Below are positions 20,394 through 29,009 of a DNA stretch of 64,000 bases, in pieces. Every line of letters begins with the position of its first letter. Positions within the stretch are counted from its first letter, which is position 1. Below the pieces are notes generated by a model. It did not search any database. It worked only from the letters and a program-made list of their open reading frames with translations, and had not been told where the DNA came from. The DNA comes from JAIUNP01 sp020161975. GTDB lineage: Bacteria; Pseudomonadota; Alphaproteobacteria; Rhizobiales; Beijerinckiaceae. A program made the translations under genes and the position numbers. Location of the stretch: contig DAIOGK010000016.1 in NCBI GenBank assembly GCA_036745275.1, forward strand, positions 19,003 to 83,002. Direction: 5' to 3'.

Positions 20394-21047
20394 ATGATCT
20401 ATGATTGCGATGGAACGCTGATCGACAGCGAGGGCATTGCCTGTTCCGTTTGTGCCGAAGCGCTGACTGGCATCGGCGTTCCCTACACGACCGAAATGTT
20501 TGCGGCTCGCTATGCGGGGCGTACGGCGCGCGAGACATGGGCGCACATAACGCAAGTCTATGGCGTGGCTTTGCCTGATGGCTTCAACGGCGCACTCAAT
20601 GCCGAGATCCACCGGCGCCTTGATGCCGAGGTGCGGGCGGTTGAAGGGGTTCGGCAGGCAGTGGGGGGCATCGGCGGGATGCGCTGCGTCGCCTCGTCCA
20701 CCGGCATAACGCAGTTGAAGAAGAACCTCGTCACCGCCGGGCTGATCGACCTGTTTGGCGATGCCGTGTTCTCGGCAAGCCAGGTGAAGCGCGGCAAGCC
20801 GGCGCCGGATGTCTTTCTCTATGCCGCGTCGCAGATGGGGGCTGACCCCGCCGATTGCCTCGTTATCGAGGATACGGTGGCCGGCGTGACAGCCGCCCGC
20901 CGCGCCGGAATGCGCGTTCTCGGCTTTGCCGGCGCCAACCATGGCGGACCGGGGCTGGACGAACGGTTGATCGCGGCGGGGGCGCTTGGCGTCGTGCATC
21001 ACATGGCGGAGTTGCCCGATCGCGTGGACGCATTGCATGGGGCCTGA
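20394..21047 (+). CDS. HAD-superfamily phosphatase (beta-phosphoglucomutase-like)
   Basis: 217 residues. I place the start at ATG 20394 because AGGGGG sits 7 bases upstream; ATG 20388 is also possible. HAD motif I is DCDGTLIDSE (nucleophile Asp at residue 4), motif II is the S/T in VASSTG, motif III the Lys in KRGKPAPDVFLYAA, and motif IV the acidic EDTVAGV. A helical cap of type C1 lies between motifs I and II. Substrate specificity in this group (phosphoglycolate, sugar phosphates) cannot be read from sequence. It is 52 bases upstream of coaD, possibly co-transcribed. Confidence 0.85.
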   Translation: MIYDCDGTLIDSEGIACSVCAEALTGIGVPYTTEMFAARYAGRTARETWAHITQVYGVALPDGFNGALNAEIHRRLDAEVRAVEGVRQAVGGIGGMRCVASSTGITQLKKNLVTAGLIDLFGDAVFSASQVKRGKPAPDVFLYAASQMGADPADCLVIEDTVAGVTAARRAGMRVLGFAGANHGGPGLDERLIAAGALGVVHHMAELPDRVDALHGA

Positions 21048-21099
21048 GCTTGCCCGCTCCGTGCCCCTCCTGTAGGCAGGGCTGAAAGAGGGGATTTTC

Positions 21100-21597
21100 A
21101 TGCGCAGCGGCTTTTACCCCGGATCGTTTGATCCGCTCACCAACGGCCATATCGATGTCATTCGGAGCGCGTTTCCGCTGGTGGACCGGCTGGTGGTTGC
21201 CGTTGGCATTCATCCGGGCAAGGCGCCGCTGTTTTCGAGCGAGGAGCGGCTACGGATGATCCTCGACTGCTGCGGACCGCTGGCGAAGGCGGCCGGTGTC
21301 GCGCTGGAGGCGACGACCTTCGACAATCTCACCGTGACCGCCGCCGAGAAGGCCGAATGCAACATTCTTATCCGTGGCCTGCGCGATGGCACCGATCTCG
21401 ACTATGAAATGCAGCTTGCCGGCATGAACCAGACCATGGCGCCCGGCCTGCAAACGGTGTTCGTTCCTGCCTCCCCGCTTGCCCGCCCGATTACCGCCAC
21501 GCTTGTGCGGCAGATCGCGGCCATGGGCGGCGATGTGACGAATTTTGTTCCGCCTGAAGTTCTCGGGAAACTTCAGTTAAAGTTGACCAAGCGTTGA
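21100..21597 (+). CDS. coaD: Phosphopantetheine adenylyltransferase
   Basis: Adenylates 4'-phosphopantetheine to dephospho-CoA, the fourth step of coenzyme A synthesis. 165 residues, typical length. The nucleotidyltransferase motif GSFDPLTNGHIDVI (the HxGH-like TNGH) is near the N-terminus. The substrate-binding arginine lies in ILIRGLRDGTDLDYE (about residue 86-100), and the C-terminal RPITATLVRQIA corresponds to the usual ISSTLVREIA. It is followed after 30 bases by two cyclophilin genes, a neighbourhood common in Hyphomicrobiales. Confidence 0.96.
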   Translation: MRSGFYPGSFDPLTNGHIDVIRSAFPLVDRLVVAVGIHPGKAPLFSSEERLRMILDCCGPLAKAAGVALEATTFDNLTVTAAEKAECNILIRGLRDGTDLDYEMQLAGMNQTMAPGLQTVFVPASPLARPITATLVRQIAAMGGDVTNFVPPEVLGKLQLKLTKR

Positions 21598-21627
21598 GCT
21601 GATTCTCTTCTTACCAAGGACGCCTCC

Positions 21628-22203
21628 ATGTTCCGCAGATCGCTGATTGCCCTGCCGCTCCTCTTCGCCGCCACTTTGGCCATGGCCCAGGCGCCGGCTC
21701 CCTCGACTGCGCCGGGCGCCAAGCTGGATCCCGACAACACGGTCTATCTTGATCTCAAGGACGGACGTGTGACCATCCGCCTCCGGCCCGATCTTGCCCC
21801 CAAGCATGTGGCCCAGATCAAGCAGCTGGTGAAGCGCGGCTTCTATGATGGCATCGTGTTCCATCGCGTCATCGCCGGCTTCATGGCGCAGACGGGCGAT
21901 CCGACCGGCACAGGCACCGGCGGTTCCAACCTGCCGAATATCCCGGCGGAATTCTCTGTGGAGCCGTTCCGGCGCGGGACGCTCGGCATGGCCCGCGCCT
22001 CTGATCCCAATTCGGCCAATTCGCAGTTCTTCATTATGTTCGGTGACGGCTCGTTCCTGAACGGCCAGTACACCGTGTTCGGCGAGGTCGTGTCCGGCAT
22101 GGATGCCGTCGACAAGATCAAGAAGGGTGACAGCAACGCCAACGGCAAGGTCACCAATCCCGACAAGATCATCCGGATGCAACTCGCTTCCGACGTGCGT
22201 TGA
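21628..22203 (+). CDS. Periplasmic peptidyl-prolyl cis-trans isomerase (cyclophilin)
   Basis: 191 residues. A signal peptide (MFRRSLIALPLLFAATLAMA, then QAPAPS) marks it as exported. The rest is one cyclophilin domain with the active-site signature FYDGIVFHRVIAGFMAQTGD, the GTGTGGSNLPNIPAEF loop and NSANSQFFI. It catalyses prolyl isomerisation during folding of exported proteins. It is followed at once by a cytoplasmic paralogue (22227-22697); the two share most of the core motifs and look like a tandem duplication with later split of location. Confidence 0.93.
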   Translation: MFRRSLIALPLLFAATLAMAQAPAPSTAPGAKLDPDNTVYLDLKDGRVTIRLRPDLAPKHVAQIKQLVKRGFYDGIVFHRVIAGFMAQTGDPTGTGTGGSNLPNIPAEFSVEPFRRGTLGMARASDPNSANSQFFIMFGDGSFLNGQYTVFGEVVSGMDAVDKIKKGDSNANGKVTNPDKIIRMQLASDVR

Positions 22204-22226
22204 TCCCTTCCCAACAGGACCTGACA

Positions 22227-22697
22227 ATGACGACCTCCAACGAAGACATCCTCATTCTCGACACCACCAAGGGCGTCGTGAAAATCGAACTGCGGCCGGA
22301 TCTCGCGCCGGGTCATGTCGAGCATATCAAGAAGCTGGTGCGCGAAGGCTTCTATGACGGCCTCAGCTTCCATCGCGTTATCGACGGCTTCATGGCGCAG
22401 GGCGGCTGCCCGAAGGGCACCGGCACCGGCGGCTCGAAGTATCCGGACCTCAAGGCCGAGTTCAACAGCGCGCCGCATGTGCGCGGCACCTGCTCGATGG
22501 CCCGCGCCCAGAACCCGAATTCGGCCAATTCGCAGTTCTTCATCTGCTTCGACAACGCCCGCTTCCTTGATGGTCAGTATACTGTCTGGGGCAAGGTGAT
22601 CGAGGGCATGGAGAACGTCGACAAGTTCGCCCGCGGCGAGCCGGTCCGCAATCCTGATCGAATCAACAAGGCGAGCATCGCTGCCGACGCCGCCTGA
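22227..22697 (+). CDS. ppiB: Cytoplasmic peptidyl-prolyl cis-trans isomerase (cyclophilin)
   Basis: 156 residues from ATG 22227, with AGGA 8 bases upstream; an in-frame TTG at 22200 overlaps the previous stop but lacks a site. No signal peptide. Cyclophilin motifs: FYDGLSFHRVIDGFMAQGGC, GTGTGGSKYPDLKAEF, SANSQFFICF and LDGQYTVWGKV. The gene begins 23 bases after the stop of its exported paralogue, and a terminator closes the unit at 22715. Confidence 0.93.
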   Translation: MTTSNEDILILDTTKGVVKIELRPDLAPGHVEHIKKLVREGFYDGLSFHRVIDGFMAQGGCPKGTGTGGSKYPDLKAEFNSAPHVRGTCSMARAQNPNSANSQFFICFDNARFLDGQYTVWGKVIEGMENVDKFARGEPVRNPDRINKASIAADAA

Positions 22698-22714
22698 GTG
22701 GTCGCGATGACAGT

Positions 22715-22743
22715 CCGGGGCGGATAACACCGCCCCGGCTTTT
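22715..22743 (+). terminator. Intrinsic terminator after the cyclophilin pair
   Basis: A perfect 9-bp stem CCGGGGCGG/CCGCCCCGG with loop ATAACA (22715-22738) is followed by CTTTTG. It separates the cyclophilin genes from the convergent GNAT gene. Confidence 0.75.
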
Positions 22744-22761
22744 GCCAGACCCCGGCGGGCG

Positions 22762-23229
22762 TCAAACCGCCAGCCGGTATCTCGGACCGCTCTGCCGGCC
22801 CTTGCCGAAGCGCCGCGCGTAGAAGTGCTGCGCGGCGAAATTTTCCGATGCGGTGCCGATGGCGACAAACGCGCAGGCGCGGCTTTTCGCTTCCGCCTCG
22901 ACAGCCTTGATCAGCCGGCTTCCGATGCCTTGGCCGCGCTCGTTACCGCTGACGAACAGATGGGTCAGATCGAGACCCCGTTCGGCGCGCTGGACGTTGT
23001 AGATCGGATAAAAGAGCGCATAGCCCACGAGTTCCCGCTCCTTGGTCGCAACGAAGCCATCAAGGCAGCGCGACCAGCCGAAGAGATCGCGTTTCAGGCT
23101 GTCGACCGTCGTGGCCGCTTCCTCGCCGTGATAGGCGGCAAGGTCGCGGATCAGGGCCGCAAGCTGTGCAAGATCGCCCGAAACAACGGGGCGAATCGTA
23201 ATGTCGGTGAGGTCACCGGAGAGAGGCAT
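22762..23229 (-). CDS. GNAT-family N-acetyltransferase
   Basis: 155 residues with one GNAT fold. The acetyl-CoA pyrophosphate loop is NERGQGIGSRLIKAVEAEA (about residues 96-114, the R/QxxGxG motif). It is preceded by the strand DLTHLFVS and followed by FAAQHFYARRFG. The sequence resembles small polyamine/amino-acid acetyltransferases, but the substrate cannot be assigned. It is the only minus-strand gene between the cyclophilins and queA. Confidence 0.87.
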   Translation of the reverse strand: MPLSGDLTDITIRPVVSGDLAQLAALIRDLAAYHGEEAATTVDSLKRDLFGWSRCLDGFVATKERELVGYALFYPIYNVQRAERGLDLTHLFVSGNERGQGIGSRLIKAVEAEAKSRACAFVAIGTASENFAAQHFYARRFGKGRQSGPRYRLAV

Positions 23230-23255
23230 GACAGGCTCCTTTTGCCGTCATGCCA

Positions 23256-23281
23256 ACAAAAAGCCGCCATGACGGCGGCTT
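23256..23281 (-). terminator. Minus-strand hairpin with T-run upstream of the GNAT gene
   Basis: Plus-strand AAGCCGCC (23261-23268) pairs with GGCGGCTT (23274-23281) around ATGAC. Read on the minus strand the stem is followed by TTTTTG. It has terminator form, yet no minus-strand gene lies upstream and the GNAT start is only 27 bases downstream. It may block antisense transcription or act as a leader structure. Confidence 0.45.
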
Positions 23282-23409
23282 GCTTTCAGACATGAAAATG
23301 CGCCGCGCTTATGTGAGCACGGTAAAATACCAGCCAGGACGGGCGACGACGCTTTTCATGTGCTGAAGATGCGCGTACTCCCTCGTTTCGTCAATGACAT
23401 GAAAGCCAC

Positions 23410-24510
23410 ATGACCGGGACGCTCTCCGATTTCGATTTCGACCTGCCGGCGGAACGCATTGCGTTGCACCCCGCGCGCCCACGCGATTCCGCCCGGCTGC
23501 TGCTGGTCAATAGCGCCGGAAAGGGCAGCCTTGCAGACCGCATCGTCTCCGATCTGCCCGCACTGCTCCAGCCGGGCGATGCCCTGGTGTTCAACGATAC
23601 GCGGGTGATTCCCGCCCGTCTCTGGGGCAGTCGCGAACGGAACGGCAGCACTGTGCGCGTCGAGGTGATGCTGCACAAGCGCATCGCCGGCGACCAGTGG
23701 CTGGCCTTTGCCCGGCCCGGAAAAAGGCTGGCGGCGGGCGACCGCATCAATTTCGGCGAAACAGGGCAGGCCTGCCTGCTGTCTGGCTTGCAGGCAACCC
23801 TTCTCGAAAAGCGCGAGGACGGTGAAATCCTGCTCGGTTTCGATTTTCACGGCCCGATGCTCGACGAGCAGATCGCCCGCTTTGGTGAAATGCCACTGCC
23901 GCCTTACATCGCCAGCGCCCGCGCGGCGGAGGCCGCGGACAAGGCAGACTACCAGACGATTTATGCGCGCGAGGAGGGGGCCGTTGCCGCCCCGACGGCT
24001 GGCCTGCATTTCACGCCGGAACTGTTCGCGCGGCTCGACGCCATGGGTGTTTCGCGCCATTTCGTGACCCTGCACGTCGGGGCAGGGACGTTCCTGCCGG
24101 TCAAGGCCGAGAACCTCGACGATCACAAGATGCATGCCGAATGGGGCGTCGTTTCCGCTGAGACCGCCGCAGCCCTGAACGCCGTGCGGGCACGCGGCGG
24201 GCGGGTGATCGCGGTGGGCACGACCTCGCTCCGGCTTCTCGAAAGCGCGGCGGATGAAGCGGGAATCCATGCCTTTTCCGGCGATACGGCGATTTTCATC
24301 CGGCCCGGCTACCGTTTCCGCGCGGTCGATGGGCTGTGGACCAACTTCCACCTGCCGAAATCGACGCTGTTCATGCTGGTTTCCGCCTTCGCAGGCCTTG
24401 AAACCATGCGAGCGGCCTATGCACATGCGGTGGCGAAGGGCTATCGCTTCTATTCCTACGGCGACGCGAGTCTGCTGTGGCCAGATCCAACGGAACAGAC
24501 ATGCGGATGA
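23410..24510 (+). CDS. queA: tRNA preQ1(34) S-adenosylmethionine ribosyltransferase-isomerase
   Basis: Transfers and isomerises the ribosyl part of SAM onto preQ1 at tRNA position 34, giving epoxyqueuosine. 366 residues, slightly longer than E. coli QueA. Family signatures are visible: DFDFDLPAERIALHP at the N-terminus, VFNDTRVIPARL (about 59-70), FGEMPLPPYI, AAPTAGLHFTPEL, FVTLHVGAGTFLPVK, and the C-terminal NFHLPKSTLFMLVSAFAG. It overlaps by 4 bases with a small membrane-protein gene that is in turn 2 bases from tgt, so the three form one operon for queuosine synthesis. Confidence 0.96.
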   Translation: MTGTLSDFDFDLPAERIALHPARPRDSARLLLVNSAGKGSLADRIVSDLPALLQPGDALVFNDTRVIPARLWGSRERNGSTVRVEVMLHKRIAGDQWLAFARPGKRLAAGDRINFGETGQACLLSGLQATLLEKREDGEILLGFDFHGPMLDEQIARFGEMPLPPYIASARAAEAADKADYQTIYAREEGAVAAPTAGLHFTPELFARLDAMGVSRHFVTLHVGAGTFLPVKAENLDDHKMHAEWGVVSAETAAALNAVRARGGRVIAVGTTSLRLLESAADEAGIHAFSGDTAIFIRPGYRFRAVDGLWTNFHLPKSTLFMLVSAFAGLETMRAAYAHAVAKGYRFYSYGDASLLWPDPTEQTCG

Positions 24511-24803
24511 ATTTTATTGTTGTCATAATCCTGATCGGCATTCTGATCGCGGGCGCGGCGTTCGTTTTCATGCATCATCGCGGCCGCGCGGCGATGCGTG
24601 GCGTGCACCTGAAATGGGGGGATATTTTCACCGGCGGAGTAAGGCCGGACTACCACGAAAGGGAAGTCGAACTCCGCCATGCCGCGGGCAGTGCGGTGCG
24701 CCGCCTGTTCGTCTACTGGCTGATCTTCTGCTTCGTGGTTTTCCTGGTCAGCACGTCGTTTTTCTATGCGGAGGCTGCCGTCCCCGCGCGTATCGAAATG
24801 TGA
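24507..24803 (+). CDS. Small two-helix membrane protein of unknown function
   Basis: 98 residues from ATG 24507, which overlaps the queA stop (ATGA); ATG 24501 is an alternative. A first hydrophobic helix (residues 2-22, FIVVIILIGILIAGAAFVF) and a second (about 70-90, LFVYWLIFCFVVFLVS) flank a polar middle segment with HLKWGDIFTGG. I do not recognise a named family. Its position between queA and tgt, with overlapping and 2-base junctions, indicates tight co-translation, but that does not prove a role in queuosine synthesis. It is too small for a known queuosine precursor transporter. Confidence 0.72.
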   Translation: MNFIVVIILIGILIAGAAFVFMHHRGRAAMRGVHLKWGDIFTGGVRPDYHEREVELRHAAGSAVRRLFVYWLIFCFVVFLVSTSFFYAEAAVPARIEM

Positions 24804-24805
24804 CC

Positions 24806-25927
24806 ATGACGTCGGCTTTCGCTTTCACTCTCCAGGCCACTGACGGCGCCGCCCGCACGGGTGAAATCACCATGCCGCGCGGCACCATTCGCACGCCGGT
24901 GTTCATGCCGGTGGGCACGGCGGGCACGGTAAAGGGGCTTTATCTCGATCAGGTGCGCGCGGCGGGGGCGGATATCATCCTCGGCAACACCTACCATCTG
25001 ATGCTGCGCCCTGGCGCCGAGCGCATGGAGGCGCTGGGGGGACTGCATGAATTTGCGCGCTGGCCCCATCCGATTCTGACCGATTCCGGCGGGTTTCAGG
25101 TGATGTCGCTCGCCGCCCTGCGCAAGCTCGACGAGGATGGCGTCACCTTCAAATCGCATATCGATGGTTCGACCCATCGGCTGACGCCGGAACGCTCGGT
25201 CGAGATCCAGCTGAAGCTCGACAGTGATATCATCATGCAGTTCGACGAGTGCATCCGCCTGCCGGCGGAGGAACGGGACGTTGAGCGCGCCATGCGCCTG
25301 TCGCTACGCTGGGCGGAGCGCTGCAAGGTGGCGTTCGGCACGCGGGCCGGCAAGGCGCTGTTCGGTATCGTGCAGGGCGGCACCAGCGAACGCCTGCGCC
25401 GGGAAAGCGCCGAGGGCCTCGCTGCGCTCGATCTGCCGGGCTATGCGCTTGGCGGCCTTGCCGTGGGTGAACCGCAGGCCGAGATGCTGGCAACCATCGA
25501 GGCGACGGAGCCCTTCCTGCCGAAAGAGAAGCCGCGCTACCTGATGGGCGTCGGTACGCCCGATGATATTCTGGAGGGCATCCGGCGCGGCATCGACATG
25601 TTTGACTGCGTGATGCCGACCCGTGCCGGGCGCCACGGCACCGCCTACACCCGTTTCGGCAAGATCAACATCAAGAACGCCCGCCACGCTGATGATCGCC
25701 GCCCGCTCGATGCGGCCTCGGAGTGTCCCGCCACGCGCGACTATTCCCGGGCCTATCTGCACCATCTCGTCAAATCCGGCGAGATGCTGGGCGACATGCT
25801 GCTGACCTGGAACAACATCGCCTATTACTGCGCGCTGGTGGCCGGCGCGCGTCAGGCCATCCGCGCCGGGCGCTATGCCGATTATGTGGCGGGCGTGAAA
25901 GAGGGCTGGGCGCGCGGGGATCAGTAG
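24806..25927 (+). CDS. tgt: tRNA-guanine transglycosylase
   Basis: Exchanges guanine-34 of GUN-anticodon tRNAs for preQ1. 373 residues from ATG 24806; the frame is open upstream through queA but that is shadow. The nucleophile and base-recognising aspartates are present: D93 in ILTDSGGFQVM and D267 in DMFDCVMPTR. The C-terminal zinc loop is unusual. Aligned to the Zymomonas enzyme as I recall it, the ligands Cys-Cys-Cys-His become S305, C307, T310 and N336 (ASECPATRD ... LLTWNNI), so only one of four remains. The rest of the fold (YSRAYLHHL) is intact, so this looks like a zinc-independent variant rather than a dead gene. Confidence 0.93.
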   Translation: MTSAFAFTLQATDGAARTGEITMPRGTIRTPVFMPVGTAGTVKGLYLDQVRAAGADIILGNTYHLMLRPGAERMEALGGLHEFARWPHPILTDSGGFQVMSLAALRKLDEDGVTFKSHIDGSTHRLTPERSVEIQLKLDSDIIMQFDECIRLPAEERDVERAMRLSLRWAERCKVAFGTRAGKALFGIVQGGTSERLRRESAEGLAALDLPGYALGGLAVGEPQAEMLATIEATEPFLPKEKPRYLMGVGTPDDILEGIRRGIDMFDCVMPTRAGRHGTAYTRFGKINIKNARHADDRRPLDAASECPATRDYSRAYLHHLVKSGEMLGDMLLTWNNIAYYCALVAGARQAIRAGRYADYVAGVKEGWARGDQ

Positions 25928-26057
25928 TCCGCCGAAGCCTGTCATGGCCCCGGGAAGGCGGAGCATCTGCCTCCATACCCGCCTTGACATCCGACGCCCC
26001 GGAACCGATTGAACGACAAACGATTTTCTCGCGCATCGCGCTGACGGACTGCCTGCC

Positions 26058-28946
26058 ATGATGGAAAAGACCTACGACCCCGCCGCCATCGAAACCCGCA
26101 TCGCCAAAACCTGGGCGGATGCCAACGCGTTCGCAGCCGGACGCGGCGCCAAACCCGGCGCGGACCCCTTCTGCATCGTCATTCCGCCGCCGAATGTCAC
26201 CGGCTCGCTGCACATGGGCCACGCGCTCAACAACACGTTGCAGGACATTCTGATCCGTTTCGAGCGGATGCGCGGCAAGGATGTGCTGTGGCAGCCGGGC
26301 ACGGATCATGCCGGCATCGCGACCCAGATGGTGGTCGAGCGCCAACTGATGGAGCGTCAGCAGCCGGGCCGGCGTGATCTGGGCCGCGAGAAGTTCCTTG
26401 AAAAGGTCTGGGCCTGGAAGGCAGAATCCGGCGGCACCATCGTCAACCAGTTGAAGCGCCTCGGCGCCTCCTGTGACTGGAGCCGCGAGCGCTTCACCAT
26501 GGATCCCGGCCTTTCGGCGGCGGTGATCGAGTTCTTCGTCGGCCTGCACGAGAAGGGGCTGCTCTACAAGGACAAGCGCCTTGTAAATTGGGATCCCAAA
26601 CTTCTGACTGCGATTTCCGACCTGGAGGTCGAGCAGATCGAGGTGAAGGGCAGCTTCAAGTGGCAGCGCGGCGAACAGGACAAGGAGGGCAACCCGGTTA
26701 CCCTCAATCATGCCGCCCTCGGCAAATTGCTCGACAAGCAGCCCGGCGGACACCTCTATTATTTCGATTATCCCGTGGTGGACGATGCCGGCAACGAGAC
26801 CGGCGCAGTCATTACCGTTGCGACCACGCGGCCCGAAACCATGTTGGGCGACACGGCGGTGGCCGTGCATCCCACCGACGAACGCTACACCCATCTTGTG
26901 GGCAAGAAGGTTCGCCTGCCGCTGGTTGGCCGCCTGATCCCAATCGTCGCGGATGAATATTCCGACCCCGAAAAGGGCACTGGCGCGGTGAAGATCACTC
27001 CAGCGCATGATTTCAACGACTTCGAGGTGGGTAAGCGCGCCGGCGCCGAAACGATCAATATCCTGACGCCGGAAGGCCGCCTGACCAACGATGTGCCGGA
27101 AGGTTTCCGCGGACTGGATCGCTTTGCCGCCCGCAAGGCTGTGATCAAGGCGATGGAAGAGGCGGGCCGGCTCCAGAAGATCGAAGTCACCGTGCAGCAG
27201 GTGCCGCATGGCGACCGTTCGGGCGTGCCGATCGAGCCGTTCCTGACCGACCAGTGGTATGTGAACGTCAAGCCGCTGGCCGATCAGTCGATGGCTGCGG
27301 TGAAAGCCGGCGAGACGCGGATGCTGCCCGCCAACCGTGAGGCGGATTTCTTCCGCTGGATGGAAAACATCGAGCCATGGTGCGTTTCGCGCCAGCTCTG
27401 GTGGGGGCACCAGATTCCGGCATGGTATGGGCCGGAGATCGTTCTTGGCGATGACGGCAGCGAAACGGTGCTTTCGGACAGGCGCCTTCCGTTTGTTGCG
27501 CGCAATGCCGAGGAGGCGCTTGCCAAGGCGCGGGAGGTTTACACTGTTCTCGGCGACCCGCTGCTCGACATCCGTATCGTGGACAGCGAGCAAGCCGCCA
27601 AGGAGTTCGAGGCGGGCGGCGGTCGGGTTGGCCTTTATCGCGATCCCGATGTGCTCGACACCTGGTTTTCCTCCGCGCTCTGGCCGTTTTCCACGCTCGG
27701 CTGGCCGGGCGAGACCGGCGAACTTGCACGGTATTACCCCAACTCCGTGCTGATTACCGGCTTTGACATCCTGTTCTTCTGGGTGGCGCGCATGATGATG
27801 GCGGGCCTCTTTACGCAGGGCGAGGTGCCCTTCCGCGACGTTTACCTGCACGGCCTCGTACGCGACGAGCGCGGGCAGAAGATGTCCAAGTCCAAGGGCA
27901 ATGTCATCGATCCGTTGACGGTGATCGATACGCTCGGCGCGGATGCCTTGCGCTTCACGCTGGCCTCGCTCGCCGCACAGGGGCGCGACCCCAAGCTTGG
28001 TGTGAAGACCGCCGAAGGCTACCGTAATTTCTGCACCAAGCTGTGGAACGCTTCGCGCTTCGCCGAAATGAACGGCTGCGTGCGCGTCGCCGGATTCGAT
28101 CCCAAGACGGTGAAGGGCACGCTGAACCGCTGGATCGCCGGCGAGACCGCAAAGGCTGTCGCCGCCGTCACGGAAAACATTCTCGCCTTTCGCTTCAACG
28201 ATGCGGCTGGGGCGGCCTATCGCTTTGTCTGGAACACCTTCTGTGACTGGTATCTCGAACTCGCCAAGCCTGCGCTTCAGGGCGCAGACGGGGCGGAGAA
28301 GGACGAGACGCGCGCAACGGCTGCCTGGGCGCTCGACCAGATCGTGACGCTGCTGCACCCGTTCATGCCCTTCATCACGGAAGAACTCTGGGCGGCTTAC
28401 GCCGAGCGCGCGGGCGCAAAACAGGATCTGCTCTGCCTCACCGCCTGGCCCGATCTCTCCGGGCTTGATGCCCCGGATGCGGAAGCCGAAATCGGCTGGA
28501 TCGTCGATCTCGTCACCGAAATCCGCTCGGCTCGCGCAGAGATGAACGTGCCGGCGGCAGGGCTGGTGCCGCTGGTTCTGGTGGGGGCGGATGCGGCTGT
28601 GAAGGACCGCGCCACGCGCAATGCCGATGTGCTGAAGCGCCTCGCGCGCCTCACCGATATCAGCTTTGACGAACGTGCGCCTGCCCAGTCCGTGCAGGTG
28701 ATCGTCCGCGGTACAGCAGCGGCGCTGCCGCTTGCCGGCATCATCGATATTGGCGCGGAAAAGGCGCGCCTTGCCAAGGAGTTGGAGAAGATTGCGCAGG
28801 ATGTGCAGCGCATCGATGCCAAGCTCGGCAATGCCGATTTCGTCGCCCGCGCGCCGGAAGAGGTGATTGCCGAGCAGAAGGAGCGGCGCGCCGATGCGGT
28901 GAACCGCAAGGCGAAGGTGGAAGAAGCGCTGAGCCGGCTGGGGTGA
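26058..28946 (+). CDS. valS: Valine--tRNA ligase
   Basis: Class I aminoacyl-tRNA synthetase, 962 residues. The HIGH-type motif is PPPNVTGSLHMGHALN near residues 41-56 and KMSKS is exact at 608-612. The editing (CP1) domain is present between them with TTRPETMLGDTAVAVHP. An anticodon-binding domain and a C-terminal coiled coil (EKARLAKELEKIAQDVQRID onward) complete the family layout. ATG 26058 and ATG 26061 are adjacent; either could be used. A 130-base gap separates it from tgt. A very long open frame on the opposite strand is a GC-rich shadow. Confidence 0.97.
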   Translation: MMEKTYDPAAIETRIAKTWADANAFAAGRGAKPGADPFCIVIPPPNVTGSLHMGHALNNTLQDILIRFERMRGKDVLWQPGTDHAGIATQMVVERQLMERQQPGRRDLGREKFLEKVWAWKAESGGTIVNQLKRLGASCDWSRERFTMDPGLSAAVIEFFVGLHEKGLLYKDKRLVNWDPKLLTAISDLEVEQIEVKGSFKWQRGEQDKEGNPVTLNHAALGKLLDKQPGGHLYYFDYPVVDDAGNETGAVITVATTRPETMLGDTAVAVHPTDERYTHLVGKKVRLPLVGRLIPIVADEYSDPEKGTGAVKITPAHDFNDFEVGKRAGAETINILTPEGRLTNDVPEGFRGLDRFAARKAVIKAMEEAGRLQKIEVTVQQVPHGDRSGVPIEPFLTDQWYVNVKPLADQSMAAVKAGETRMLPANREADFFRWMENIEPWCVSRQLWWGHQIPAWYGPEIVLGDDGSETVLSDRRLPFVARNAEEALAKAREVYTVLGDPLLDIRIVDSEQAAKEFEAGGGRVGLYRDPDVLDTWFSSALWPFSTLGWPGETGELARYYPNSVLITGFDILFFWVARMMMAGLFTQGEVPFRDVYLHGLVRDERGQKMSKSKGNVIDPLTVIDTLGADALRFTLASLAAQGRDPKLGVKTAEGYRNFCTKLWNASRFAEMNGCVRVAGFDPKTVKGTLNRWIAGETAKAVAAVTENILAFRFNDAAGAAYRFVWNTFCDWYLELAKPALQGADGAEKDETRATAAWALDQIVTLLHPFMPFITEELWAAYAERAGAKQDLLCLTAWPDLSGLDAPDAEAEIGWIVDLVTEIRSARAEMNVPAAGLVPLVLVGADAAVKDRATRNADVLKRLARLTDISFDERAPAQSVQVIVRGTAAALPLAGIIDIGAEKARLAKELEKIAQDVQRIDAKLGNADFVARAPEEVIAEQKERRADAVNRKAKVEEALSRLG

Positions 28947-29009
28947 CGCGCCATTCAGCCAGGATTCAGCCGCGCTGCCCGACTTTGACTGCGAAATAAA
29001 GTCGGGGGG

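Noticed and set aside
23291..23365. 24-codon plus-strand frame (MKMRRAYVSTVKYQPG...) upstream of queA
   Set aside because: No clear ribosome-binding site and no similarity known to me; too short to support.
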